From NCBI RefSeq assembly GCF_008629675.1, contig NZ_VWOX01000023.1:30109-94108 (forward strand): a DNA stretch of 64,000 nt, given 5' to 3'. The position numbers were made by a program, and so were the translations under genes. How positions within the stretch are numbered: position 1 is the stretch's first letter; the number at the start of each line of letters is the position of its first letter. Positions 8,905-19,200 of this stretch are shown piece after piece. The notes beneath the pieces are model-generated. The model was not told the origin of the DNA. It saw only the letters and a program-made list of their open reading frames with translations, and did not search any database. This DNA is from Roseiconus nitratireducens. Its GTDB lineage: Bacteria; Planctomycetota; Planctomycetia; Pirellulales; Pirellulaceae.

Positions 8905-9978
8905 ATGGCCAACCGTCTTGATGAAATGACCAAGCCCAGTTCCAACGGGCCGCTGAAGAAGACAAACGATCAAACGATCGACGTGTCCCAGGCGGTTGAT
9001 CAACTGCACGAACACATGACCACGCTGCGGTCGCAATTGAGCGGCATCATCGTCGGCCAGGAGGCCGTGGCAGAACAACTGTTGATCGGATTGCTCTGCC
9101 GCGGACACTGCATCCTTCAGGGGATGCCCGGACTGGCCAAAACGATGCTCGTGTCCACCTTGGCATCGTTGACCGACCTGACCTTCCGGCGGGTTCAATT
9201 CACGCCGGATCTGATGCCCGGCGACATCACGGGAACCGAAGTTCTGGAAGAGGATCACACGACGGGAAAACGCGTGTTTCGCTTCGTCGAAGGCCCCCTG
9301 TTCGGCAATGTGATTCTGGCCGACGAAATCAACCGCACGCCGCCGAAGACTCAGAGCGCTCTGCTGGAAGCGATGCAGGAGCGTCAATTGACGGTGTGCG
9401 GACAGACCTATCAACTTCCCGACCCGTTCTTCGTCCTGGCGACGCAAAACCCGGTTGAAACCGAAGGCACCTATCCGCTGCCGGAGGCTCAACTGGACCG
9501 CTTCCTGCTGAAGATCCACGTGCGATACCCCAGCCGCGAAGAAGAACTGGAGATCGCGCGACGGCAGACGACCGACTACCACTTTGAAACCAAGAAGGTG
9601 TTGGACGAACAACAAATTCAACAAATGCAATCGCTGGTGCGCAGCGTGGTGGTCTCCGATCACGTCTACAACGCCGCCCTGGATCTGGTGCGTGGAACGC
9701 GACCGGAAGAAGGGACGATGTCGGCCGAATTGAAGAACATGGTCCAGTGGGGCGCCGGGCCTCGCGCGACGATCTCACTCCTGATGGCGGCCAAAGCGAG
9801 GGCCTTGCTCAACCGTCGCTGTCACACCACCAGTGAAGACTTGATCGCTGTGGCCCCGCCGGTGCTGCGTCATCGAATCATCCTGACGTTCAACGCGGAA
9901 GCGGCGGGCGTCGACGCCGACTCCGTCTTGGAAAGGATCATTGCCGAAACCCCGTCCCTGAAGAAGAGTTCCGTTTGA
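8905..9978 (+). CDS. MoxR-family AAA+ ATPase
   Basis: A 357-residue AAA+ protein of the MoxR group. Walker A is GMPGLAKT (73-80), Walker B is in NVILADEINR (about 135-144), and the family segment FTPDLMPGDITGTEV and sensor region FVLATQNPVETEGTYPLPEA are present. MoxR ATPases act as chaperones that remodel or activate metal- or cofactor-dependent proteins, usually with VWA-domain partners. Three proteins with DxSxS MIDAS motifs are encoded directly downstream, which fits. It starts two bases after the EF-hand gene stop. Confidence 0.95.
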   Translation: MANRLDEMTKPSSNGPLKKTNDQTIDVSQAVDQLHEHMTTLRSQLSGIIVGQEAVAEQLLIGLLCRGHCILQGMPGLAKTMLVSTLASLTDLTFRRVQFTPDLMPGDITGTEVLEEDHTTGKRVFRFVEGPLFGNVILADEINRTPPKTQSALLEAMQERQLTVCGQTYQLPDPFFVLATQNPVETEGTYPLPEAQLDRFLLKIHVRYPSREEELEIARRQTTDYHFETKKVLDEQQIQQMQSLVRSVVVSDHVYNAALDLVRGTRPEEGTMSAELKNMVQWGAGPRATISLLMAAKARALLNRRCHTTSEDLIAVAPPVLRHRIILTFNAEAAGVDADSVLERIIAETPSLKKSSV

Positions 9979-10041
9979 GACGACGTCCGCCGGTCATCAA
10001 CTTCCCAACCAGATCCCCACCTCCGCTTGCCCCCGATCCCG

Positions 10042-11013
10042 ATGTTCCGTCTCTTTCAACGTCGCAAAGCCGAGACGCCCATCCCGGAGACACGTTCCGT
10101 GTCACCGGGATACGCCGAGCTTGTCGACCCGCAAGTGATGGATCAGATCGGACACCTGGAACTGTTGTCGCGGAGCGTGGTCGACGGTTTGTTGGCGGGC
10201 AAACATCGTTCCAGCACCAAGGGCGGTTGCTGCGAGTTCGCGCAACACCGCCAGTACGCACCGGGCGATGAAATTCGGCAGATCGATTGGCAGGTCTACG
10301 CCAGGAACGATCGGTACTTCATTCGTCAGTTCGAAGAAGAAACCAATTTGCATGCGATGTTGGCCGTCGACGCCAGCGGTTCGATGCAATTCGGATTGTC
10401 CACGCCCAGCAAATTGGAGTTCGCTAAGCAGGCGGCCGCCTGTTTGGCCCGGTTGTTGTTGCACCAGCGCGACGCCGTGGGCTTGACCGTGCTGCACGAA
10501 GAACGCGGGATGTTCATCCCGGCCAAACAACATGCGGCGCATTTGCGGGCGATCCTGGCGACGCTGCAATCGGCCCGTGCCAGCGGAGCCGGCGGTTTGG
10601 GAGCCCAAATCCAGCACTGCGCGGCTCGTCAACGGCGTCGTGGACTATTCGTCCTGTTTTCCGACTGCTTCGGGGACCTGCAGGAACTTGCCACGGCCCT
10701 GAAGATCGTTCGCGCCCGCGGCCACGACGTGGTCGTGATGCACGTTCTGGCGCCCGAAGAATTGTCGTTCGATTTTCGTCGCTGGTCGGCTTTCGAATCG
10801 CTGGAGGTCTCCGGACAACGGATCCAACTGGATCCACCGGCGGTGCGCGCCCAGTACCTGCAACGGATCGGTCGCTTTCTGGCCGACCTAGAGGAATTGG
10901 TGGTCGGCTTGGGAGGAGACTATGTCCGCCTGTCGACCGCTTCGGATCTGGCTGACGCACTGGGCTGGTTTTTGCGCAATCGATCAGCGCGTCGGGGGGC
11001 GGTTCACCGATGA
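10042..11013 (+). CDS. DUF58 (VWA-like) domain protein
   Basis: About 323 residues. ATG 10042 is preferred over an in-frame TTG at 10027. The DUF58 core is visible in QYAPGDEIRQIDWQVYAR, and a VWA-type metal-site motif in AVDASGSMQFG. No membrane helix is seen, so it should be cytoplasmic. DUF58 proteins are the standard partner of MoxR ATPases and are thought to present or recruit clients. The stop at 11011-11013 overlaps the next start (ATGA). Confidence 0.9.
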   Translation: MFRLFQRRKAETPIPETRSVSPGYAELVDPQVMDQIGHLELLSRSVVDGLLAGKHRSSTKGGCCEFAQHRQYAPGDEIRQIDWQVYARNDRYFIRQFEEETNLHAMLAVDASGSMQFGLSTPSKLEFAKQAAACLARLLLHQRDAVGLTVLHEERGMFIPAKQHAAHLRAILATLQSARASGAGGLGAQIQHCAARQRRRGLFVLFSDCFGDLQELATALKIVRARGHDVVVMHVLAPEELSFDFRRWSAFESLEVSGQRIQLDPPAVRAQYLQRIGRFLADLEELVVGLGGDYVRLSTASDLADALGWFLRNRSARRGAVHR

Positions 11014-13409
11014 GCTTCCTGAGCATCGCCTTTCTGATGGCCCTTCCCCTGGCCGCCGCACCGCTGCTGCTGCATTTCTTCGATCGCCGTCGCAATGCGG
11101 TGATTCATTGGGGGGCCATGCAGTTCTTGATCGAGGCATCGACGCGCAAGACGAGCGCCCGCCGGTTGAAACAATGGCTGCTGCTGTTGTTGCGTTGCCT
11201 GGCCATTGCCGCCTTGATCTTTGCCTTGGCCCGTCCGCTGATCCCGGCCGGCTACCTCGGCTCGCGCGGCGAAGGCGAAACCGTTTTCGTGGTCGACAAT
11301 TCGATGTCGATGCTGCGAGAAACCGATTCGGGCACGATGATCCAACAGGCGGTGCGACGCGGACAAGAGATGCTTTCCGATCTGTCCCGAACGGAAGAAG
11401 TTCGGATTCTGACGACGGCCCCCTATCCCGTCTGGGCCAGCGCCGGAACCGTGCGAAGTGATTCCAGAAACCGTCAATGGATTGCGTCGCAGTTGGACCA
11501 GTTGAATGCCACCGAGGGACGCAGCGACTTGCTGGCCGCGCTGTTCACGGCGGTCCAGGCCGAGCACAAGCCCAGTCTTTCGTCGCGGCGGATCGTGCTG
11601 CTGACCGACGGCCAATCTGCGGATTGGCGTCTGGAAGACCGTGCGGGTTGGAACCGGCTTCATGACGTTCTGAACGAATCGCCGGTTCGCACCGAAATCG
11701 AGATCGTGCGATTGGACCAGGCGAGTCAAGCAGCGTCGAAGGGGAACATCGGCGTCGACGAGATTTCAATCGATCGTTTGATGGTCGGGGTCGGACAGCC
11801 CGTCACGGCAATCGCAACACTGCACAATTACGACGCCGCCGCCTCTCAGACTTCGCAGCTTGTCTGGCAGGTGGACGGTGAATCGAAGCGCGAGCAAGCG
11901 ATCGACCCGATCGAAGGGGAGCAAACCGCCCAGGCCAATTGGACGCACACCTTTGATGCCCCCGGCACCTATCAGTTGCGTTGCCAGATCGAGCATGACG
12001 ACGATTTGCCCCCCGACAATCAATCGACACTGGTCGTCCAGGTGGTGCAGAGCGTTCCGATCGTGATCGTGGAGAGCGCCTTCGAATTGGCAGAGATGCA
12101 ACAGGATTCGTATTTCATCCAGGCTGCCCTGGGATGGATCGATGGCCGCCCCCTGGATGAATCGTCGATCTACGTGCCCACGCTGGTGTCGCCGGACGAA
12201 TTGGCGACCACGGATTTGACCGAGCAGCGCGTCGTGGTGATCCCCAACCTGACTCGAATGAGTGACGACGGAATCGAAAAGTTGACCGAGTTCGTTGCCG
12301 AGGGCGGCGGGCTTTGGGTCGGCCTGGGACCGCGAACGGACGTTGATCGCTTCAATCAGCAATGGTTCGCCGAGGCGAGCGGCTTGGCACCACTGAGAAT
12401 CGATCGCATCGTGGATTCGGCGCCGGTGGAGTTGACCGGACAAGGGTTTGCCGAACAAGGGTTTGCCGAAGAGATGGACACAGCCCCGGCGGACGGGCGT
12501 CAACTTCGGATCGATCCGTTCCGAAGCGAACATCCGGCCACACGACAGCTGGCCGATGATCAGCAATTGGACCTGTCCGATGCCATGGTCGATCGGTACT
12601 TTCAATTTGTCCTGGGCGAAGACCCGAGCGCTGTTTCGGTTTTGTTGCGTCTGAACAACGGACAGCCGCTGGTCGCGGAAAACTTCATCGGACGAGGGCG
12701 CGTCCTCGTCCAAGCGATTCCGCTTCGGTTGCAATGGAGTGACCTGGCGCGCACGCAATCTTTTGTGGTGATGGTCCGGGACTGGATCGACTATCTGGCT
12801 CAGCCACGGGCAACTCAATTCAATCTGGATCCGGGGCAGCCGATTGTGATGCGTTTGGCCGACGCAACGGCAAACGGTAGCGAGGCGGGGACGGGCACCG
12901 AAGCTCCCACGGCACTGTTGCGAACGCCTCAAGGCGATGCGGTCGAATTGGCGGCCCAACGTCGGGACGACGCGTTTGTGTTTCAATCCAGTCGCACGCG
13001 GCTTCCCGGAGAGTACCAATTGGAAATCGGACTTTCCGATCGCCCGATCCCGTTTCACGTGCGACGGTCCGCCGAAGAATCCAACCTGGAGCGGTTGAAT
13101 TCCGACGCCTGGCAGCAGATCGCTGCCGCGACGACCGCCAACCCTTCACCGGAGAGCATGTCGGCCAGAGCTTCGTCCCAATCGGATCCCGTGTGGCCCT
13201 ACCTGCTGCTCGGATTGATCGGCTTGATCGCCTGTGAATTGGTGCTGGCGGGGATTCTGTCCCGGGAACGTTTTGGTTCGGCCGGCATTCCTGAATACTC
13301 CGATATGGATTCGCCGATGGTCCCGCCAGCCGCTGATCCGGGCGACACCAACCTCCACAGCGCAGCGACGCCGCAGAGCGCCCACAGCCGTCCGGCGGAG
13401 GTGGTTTGA
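11010..13409 (+). CDS. BatA-like membrane protein with VWA domain
   Basis: A 799-residue protein with the BatA N-terminal layout: a first membrane helix (about 4-22), the LLLHFFDRRR turn, and a second helix (about 58-77). A VWA domain follows with the MIDAS motif VVDNSMSM. The centre contains beta-sandwich sequence and a glutamine-amidotransferase-like segment. A last membrane helix lies near residues 730-750 (PYLLLGLIGLIACELVLAG), placing most of the protein outside the cytoplasm. A 15-bp unit is duplicated near 12440-12470 (GFAEQGFAE in the protein). It is the expected partner of the MoxR and DUF58 proteins upstream. Confidence 0.85.
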   Translation: MSFLSIAFLMALPLAAAPLLLHFFDRRRNAVIHWGAMQFLIEASTRKTSARRLKQWLLLLLRCLAIAALIFALARPLIPAGYLGSRGEGETVFVVDNSMSMLRETDSGTMIQQAVRRGQEMLSDLSRTEEVRILTTAPYPVWASAGTVRSDSRNRQWIASQLDQLNATEGRSDLLAALFTAVQAEHKPSLSSRRIVLLTDGQSADWRLEDRAGWNRLHDVLNESPVRTEIEIVRLDQASQAASKGNIGVDEISIDRLMVGVGQPVTAIATLHNYDAAASQTSQLVWQVDGESKREQAIDPIEGEQTAQANWTHTFDAPGTYQLRCQIEHDDDLPPDNQSTLVVQVVQSVPIVIVESAFELAEMQQDSYFIQAALGWIDGRPLDESSIYVPTLVSPDELATTDLTEQRVVVIPNLTRMSDDGIEKLTEFVAEGGGLWVGLGPRTDVDRFNQQWFAEASGLAPLRIDRIVDSAPVELTGQGFAEQGFAEEMDTAPADGRQLRIDPFRSEHPATRQLADDQQLDLSDAMVDRYFQFVLGEDPSAVSVLLRLNNGQPLVAENFIGRGRVLVQAIPLRLQWSDLARTQSFVVMVRDWIDYLAQPRATQFNLDPGQPIVMRLADATANGSEAGTGTEAPTALLRTPQGDAVELAAQRRDDAFVFQSSRTRLPGEYQLEIGLSDRPIPFHVRRSAEESNLERLNSDAWQQIAAATTANPSPESMSARASSQSDPVWPYLLLGLIGLIACELVLAGILSRERFGSAGIPEYSDMDSPMVPPAADPGDTNLHSAATPQSAHSRPAEVV

Positions 13410-13412
13410 ACG

Positions 13413-16286
13413 ATGAATGCGACGGAAACCATCCGAAACGAATACCTGGCGTTCGGTCATCCCTTCAGTCTTCCGTCACTGATTCTGGTCGGGTTGGCAT
13501 GTTTGGCAATCATGCTGGGGACGCTGTACCGGGAGCGTCGCGTGCTGGGACGCCGCACCACACTCGCGTTTTCCGCGTTGAGAATCGTTGCCGTGGCGAC
13601 CGTCTTCTGGATGCTGTTGGCACCGACCAATGTGTTGGAGGAATCCACCACCACCCGCAAGGCGGTGGTGATGGTGGCCGACGCGAGTGCCAGCATGACC
13701 ATCGTCGATCCCCAGGGATCCGCCGATGATCGGCGTTGGTTCACGGTCGAAAACGAGGAACAATCGAATGCGGCGATTGGTCGGGCGATTGCCTTGACGG
13801 ACCGGGCAATCGCGGCAATGGGAATCGCACACCGAGAATTGTCCGATTCGATTGCCGAACTGCAGCAGCACGGAACACAGCAAGAGGTCAATGATCATTT
13901 GGCGCGTTCCAGCCGAGCGGTGACGCGTGCCAGAGGGCACCTTGCCGAACTCGCCGATCTGTCGCCGGGACTGGAACCGTCGGTCGATCGCGAGACCGAT
14001 GTCGCGTCCCTGTTGCGACGGCTGAACGGATTGCTGGAAAGTCCCGAATTCGATTCGCTGGCGGATTTGGCCGATGCTTTGAACCGCGGCGGTGCCCCGA
14101 AGGAAATGGGCTGGCGAGAAGGTCTTCCCGATTTGACGGCGCGCGTCGTGACCACGCGGCGTGTCTTTCAAGAGCTCGCCACGCAGCTGGTTTCATCGGA
14201 CGACCTTTCCTCCAGCGCTCCGGCAAGTGATCTGGCAATCTTCCGTGGCCGATCGCGAAGTGAACGTCTGGCGAACTACCTGGACCACTTTCAGCGTTCG
14301 GCCGGAGAGGCCATCGATCAATCGGCTGACCTGCGGTGGAGCGCGTTCGCGTCCGGCTCACAGGATTTCTCGGGAGATTCCGATGCAACCCGCTTTCTGA
14401 AGGGTTTACGAGACCGCGAGGACGTGCCGCGGCAGACCGATCTGAGTTCTGCGTTGCGACATGTGCAGCAGTTGGCACAACGTCAACCGATCGCGGCCAC
14501 GTTTGTCTTGTCGGACGTGGCGCACAATCACTCCGAGGCCGCCGGTCCGACCCAAATCGCCGCACAGCTAAAGGACACACCGGTCTACATGGTCCCGATC
14601 GGCAATCCGTCGCGATTGCGCGATGTCGATCTGGTCTCCGTCAGCGCACCGACGGTTGCCATGCGGAACGATGACGTGGTGATCGAAGCCCACCTTGGCA
14701 TTTATCAGTGCCTGGGGGAAACCTGCACCATTCAGCTGTTGCGTGACGGCGAGGTCGTTGATTTCCGCAACGTGCTGGTGGATTCGGATTCAGAAAGTCG
14801 AAGCATCCGATTCGACCAGCGGGTCTCGGAGATCGGCCGGGAGACATTTCAAATCGCGGTCCAACCGGTCGACGGAGAAATGACGACCGAGAACAATTTT
14901 GATGAGATTGAGATCAATGTCACTCGCAGTGACATCAAGGTTCTGTTGGCGGACGAGATGCCGAGGTGGGAATACCGCTACCTGGCGCAGTTGTTTCGGA
15001 GGGACCCGAAGGTTGAGTTGGACGAGTTGCTGTTTCATCCTCGACAGATCGCCACGGGCCGCCGCGAACCATCCGGGACATTTCCCGTCACGGTCGACCA
15101 ATGGAATCAATACGATGTGGTGATCCTGGGCGACCTGCCCGTCGAACACCTGCCCGTCGCCAGCCAGGAATCGCTGATCAAGTACCTGCGTTCCAGGGGC
15201 GGCACGCTGATCATGATCGCCGGCGATCGATCCATGCCCCAGAATTTTGTCGACTATCCGTTGAAGGACGTGGTCCCCGTCCGACCGATCGATGCGGGCG
15301 TCGCCGACGCGACCAATTACGCCTTTCGCGTGACCGAGGCGGGGCGGTCGCACGCCGCATTGATGATCGGGGAAACCGAACAAGCGACGCGGGACGCCTG
15401 GGATTTCGTCAACCGCTTTTCGCCGCTGCACAAGGTGTCACGTTGGCGAACGCCGCTGCCGACCGCTCGCAGTTTGATTGCCGCCGTGCCGCGTGAAAGT
15501 GCCTTGATTGAGGATGCGGATGCCATCAGAGAATCCGCCTTCCTGTGTTGGCAACCGGTTGGCAGGGGACGTGCCGTGTACCTTTCCGGCCCGGATACCT
15601 ATCGGCTACGTTTCCTGCGCGGTGACCGCCTGCACTATCGGTTTTGGGGACAATTGATGCGGTGGGCGATCGCGTCGGATCTATCCGCGGGAGACCGCAC
15701 CGTCCGCATCCGCACCGGCAAATCGCTGTATGAAACGGACAGCGTGATCGACGTCGAAGTGGAACTGAACGATGCGGACGGTGAACCCGTTGTCCGCGAC
15801 GACTTGGACGATGACGCACTGTCCTTGCAGGTGGCTTCGGCCGACACCCAGCGTGAGGTCCCGCTATCGGCCGATCCGGAACGACCGGGGGTCTACCGCG
15901 CCGAACTGCGTTCGCTGCCTCCCGGCGTCTACCAGGCTGAACCGAAAGGAAGTCTGATCGACACGCTGCGTGCGACCGAATCTGCCGAGCCGTCCGCCCA
16001 ACCGGACGACCCCATCGCGACATTCACCGTCCAGGCGGATTTGCCCGCCGAACTGGTTGACACCCGATGCAATCGCGTGCTGGCCGGACAATTGGCGGAG
16101 CTGACCGGAGGCCAGGTGTTGCCGCCGACGGCCATCGAGGAGGTGCTGGCGCTCACCGACCTGGAACCGGTGGTGACGCATCACGTTGGACGCCAACCGC
16201 TGTGGTTACGTTGGCGATATCTGTGGCTTGTGTTTGGATGCCTGCAAGTCGAGTGGATCGTTCGCAAGTGGAGAGGGCTTTCTTGA
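13413..16286 (+). CDS. Large membrane VWA/GATase-like protein
   Basis: A 957-residue protein starting three bases after the previous stop. Two N-terminal membrane helices (about 20-40 and 50-70) are followed by a VWA-type MIDAS motif, VADASASM. The middle is a helical segment, then beta-rich sequence with a glutamine-amidotransferase-like fold (KVLLADEMPRWEYRYLAQLF, VVILGDLPVEHLPVASQESL). A C-terminal membrane helix lies at RYLWLVFGCLQVEWIV. This type regularly follows the BatA-like gene in planctomycete MoxR clusters. The function is unknown. With the preceding gene it probably forms a membrane platform on which the MoxR ATPase acts. Confidence 0.8.
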   Translation: MNATETIRNEYLAFGHPFSLPSLILVGLACLAIMLGTLYRERRVLGRRTTLAFSALRIVAVATVFWMLLAPTNVLEESTTTRKAVVMVADASASMTIVDPQGSADDRRWFTVENEEQSNAAIGRAIALTDRAIAAMGIAHRELSDSIAELQQHGTQQEVNDHLARSSRAVTRARGHLAELADLSPGLEPSVDRETDVASLLRRLNGLLESPEFDSLADLADALNRGGAPKEMGWREGLPDLTARVVTTRRVFQELATQLVSSDDLSSSAPASDLAIFRGRSRSERLANYLDHFQRSAGEAIDQSADLRWSAFASGSQDFSGDSDATRFLKGLRDREDVPRQTDLSSALRHVQQLAQRQPIAATFVLSDVAHNHSEAAGPTQIAAQLKDTPVYMVPIGNPSRLRDVDLVSVSAPTVAMRNDDVVIEAHLGIYQCLGETCTIQLLRDGEVVDFRNVLVDSDSESRSIRFDQRVSEIGRETFQIAVQPVDGEMTTENNFDEIEINVTRSDIKVLLADEMPRWEYRYLAQLFRRDPKVELDELLFHPRQIATGRREPSGTFPVTVDQWNQYDVVILGDLPVEHLPVASQESLIKYLRSRGGTLIMIAGDRSMPQNFVDYPLKDVVPVRPIDAGVADATNYAFRVTEAGRSHAALMIGETEQATRDAWDFVNRFSPLHKVSRWRTPLPTARSLIAAVPRESALIEDADAIRESAFLCWQPVGRGRAVYLSGPDTYRLRFLRGDRLHYRFWGQLMRWAIASDLSAGDRTVRIRTGKSLYETDSVIDVEVELNDADGEPVVRDDLDDDALSLQVASADTQREVPLSADPERPGVYRAELRSLPPGVYQAEPKGSLIDTLRATESAEPSAQPDDPIATFTVQADLPAELVDTRCNRVLAGQLAELTGGQVLPPTAIEEVLALTDLEPVVTHHVGRQPLWLRWRYLWLVFGCLQVEWIVRKWRGLS

Positions 16287-16288
16287 TC

Positions 16289-19200
16289 ATGTCGGCTTCA
16301 ATCTCAACCCATCGATTCCCTTCCGCGATCGAACGCAAACTTCGGTCCGTCCGTTGGCGGCGTGCCGGGCTGGCCGCGGCCGCCTCCGTCGCCGTCGGCG
16401 CCGCGGTGCTGATGACCCTCATGATCGGCTCGATGGCGTTGGATTGGCTGTTTCCCTTTGCGCCCGCCCTGATGCGGCCGCTATTGACCGCGGGAACTCT
16501 GGCGGCGACGGCAGCAAGCGTCTTCGCTTTCGGCTACCGCCCGATCCGATCGGCTCTGCGATGGAACGATGCGGCCAATGCCGTCGACGGCGAAATCCCG
16601 CAGTTGGAGGAACGATGGTCGACGGTCGCCAGCTTGTCATCGCGTCAACTGAGCGATCAGACGCCGACGCAGCGGGCCATGGCCGCGCAAGTCATCAGTG
16701 AAGCCGTGGCGATGGAGCAAATCGTCCAGCCGTCTCGGGTGGCGCCACCGGTTTCGCCCAAGCCGGCGGTGGCCGCCGCCGCGGCCAGCGCTTTGTTGCT
16801 GGCGGGATTGATCGCGATCAATCCCTCGCAATTGTCGGTATTGATGAAGCGTTTCTGGTTTCCCACCAGCCCGATCACGGCCACACAATTGCAAAGTTTG
16901 ACCGGCGATCAGTTCGTTCCCCGAAGCGAATCCATCGACCTGATCACGCGGCAAGACGGCGTGCAACGGTCGCGGGCCACGCTGACGGTGCGAGATGCGG
17001 ACGGGACCAGCCGCGAGTACCAAATAGGGGCCGACGAGAATGCTTCCGACCTCTTTCGACATCGGCTACGTGTCGACGATTCGGTGTCCTACCGGGTCCG
17101 CGCCGGCGACAGTCAAACCGCGTGGCAACACCTTCGCGTGATCGATTTCCCCGAGTTGGCGGAGGTGAAATTTGCAATCGACTTCCCCGAGTACACGCGG
17201 CAAGATCCGGTCCAACGCGATCGTCTTCCCCGCCGCGTCAAAGTCGCTCAAGGTAGCACGTTGCGATTGTCACTGAAGCCGCTTGAACCCCTGAAGCAAC
17301 TGTCCCTCGCCGTAACCCACCTCGATCGTTCCACGGGTGAGAACAGCTCAGAGGAAACTCAGGCTGAATCCGAACGGGAAGAATTGATTGCCGACGATTC
17401 CGGCTGGTATCACTTCCAGATGCAACTGATGGACGACGTCATTCTGGCGCCGTCGTTGACCAGTCCGCACGATCTGACGAACCAGCGTCGGCTGTTTTCT
17501 CGCATCGACGTCATCACCGACAAGGCTCCCGTTGCCCGCGTTGTCAGCCCCAACAACGAGATGGCGGTCGCCGTCGACGAAACCATCGAAATCGAGTTTG
17601 AAGCACACGACGACCACGGCATCATGACCGCTGAGCTGGTCGTCTTCGATGAGTCTCGAAAGGATGAACAGGGAAACCCGGTGGTCGTCGCGGTCAAACC
17701 GATCCCGCTGGCAGACCAAAAGAACAGCAAGCACGTGATGGGGAAGACGGAATTGGATCTGCGTGACATGAATCTGCGCGAAGGCAGCGAGATCAGTTAC
17801 GCCATCCGGGTCACCGACAACCGCGATGTCGCCTTAGCGAGTCAGCAGACTTCCGACCCGTCGTCAACGGCCCAGGCCCCGACGGCTCCCGACAAGAACT
17901 CCGACGCGAACGCCCGGGACCGGTTGGCCGAAGACTCCGCACTCCGCAGCAAGGACGCCGAAGGCGTCGCCGAAAACCCCAGCGGGCCGAATCAGAACGC
18001 TTCGCCAGAATCGGAATCGGCGACACCGTCCAAGGATGATCTGAGCCAAATGTTGGCACTCGCTCCTCCCCGCTTCCCGGAGTCCGATTCGCCCGGCGAT
18101 GCGTCACCCCAGGATCGCGAAGGAGTGTCAAAGCAACCCACGCCGCAAATCCCGACCGACGGATCTTCAGCTGACTTACCTCCGGCTGACGAAGCGCCCA
18201 AACGACCGTCATCGACGTCTGCACCGGATGCCGAACCGGCGGGGGATGGTTTGGACGATGAACCTGGGGATGCCTCGAACGATTCGCCCGCAGATGCTTC
18301 GGAAGCGAACCAGGACCCGCGAGGTTCCGAATCGCAAGGGCCGCAAACGTCCGAAGGGGTGCCTTCCATCGATCCGAAGAAAGGGATGCGCGGCGAAGAT
18401 TCGTCTTCTGAACCTGGCACCGACGCTAACCCTTCAGCGGATGGCGCGCCCGCAGACGAATCCCCGGACGACGGGAATGGTCGTCCCGCCTCCGATCCGG
18501 CTGCCGAATCGGACGAAGTGACGCCCGGTTCCAAGCCTGAACCGTCCGCCGGCAACCCGTTGGACCAAATCGCCAAAGCGACAACCTCACCGCCGTCACC
18601 CGCCGACACCGATCCGTCCCCCAGGAAGCAGTCGGCGCCGACCCTGCAGGCGGCCAATTCCCCATCGCCGAAGCCGGCGGACACCAGCTCGAAAAACTCA
18701 CCTTCCAACGCTGGCGGCTCCTCCCCGAAATCGTCGGCTTCCAAACAGGTCGCAATGACTCAATCGGCCGGGACTCAATCGGCTCGCCCCGATCCGAAAC
18801 AGCCGAATTCGGATCCGAAACCTGCGGCATCAAACCCCACGCAGCCGTCGGATCCAGCCCCCAAGCCATCCGGCTCCAAGGTGGCCAAGTCTTCGGCTGG
18901 AGAAACAAGACCGCCGAATCAGTTTGCCTTGAAGACGCAGCAGAGCCGCAGCGGACAAGACACCCAAACCGGCCGTCGACGGTTGAAGATCACGGAGAAG
19001 CTGGCTTCCATCGCAACGGCAGAAACTCGTCCCGGAGAAGACCGCCAGATTCGTGAAAGCGTCGTCGAGATCGACGAGATGCTGGCCGAAGTCGAGACGG
19101 GATTGCGGCAGTTGGTTGATCGGACGATTGCGGATTCGGACCGAGGCGAGCAATTTCAACGTCTGGATCTGGGACTCGGCAACATCGAATCCTTCATCGC

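Noticed and set aside
11766..13058. Leftward open frame of 430 codons
   Set aside because: Antisense shadow of the BatA-like gene; composition is atypical and no domain is visible.
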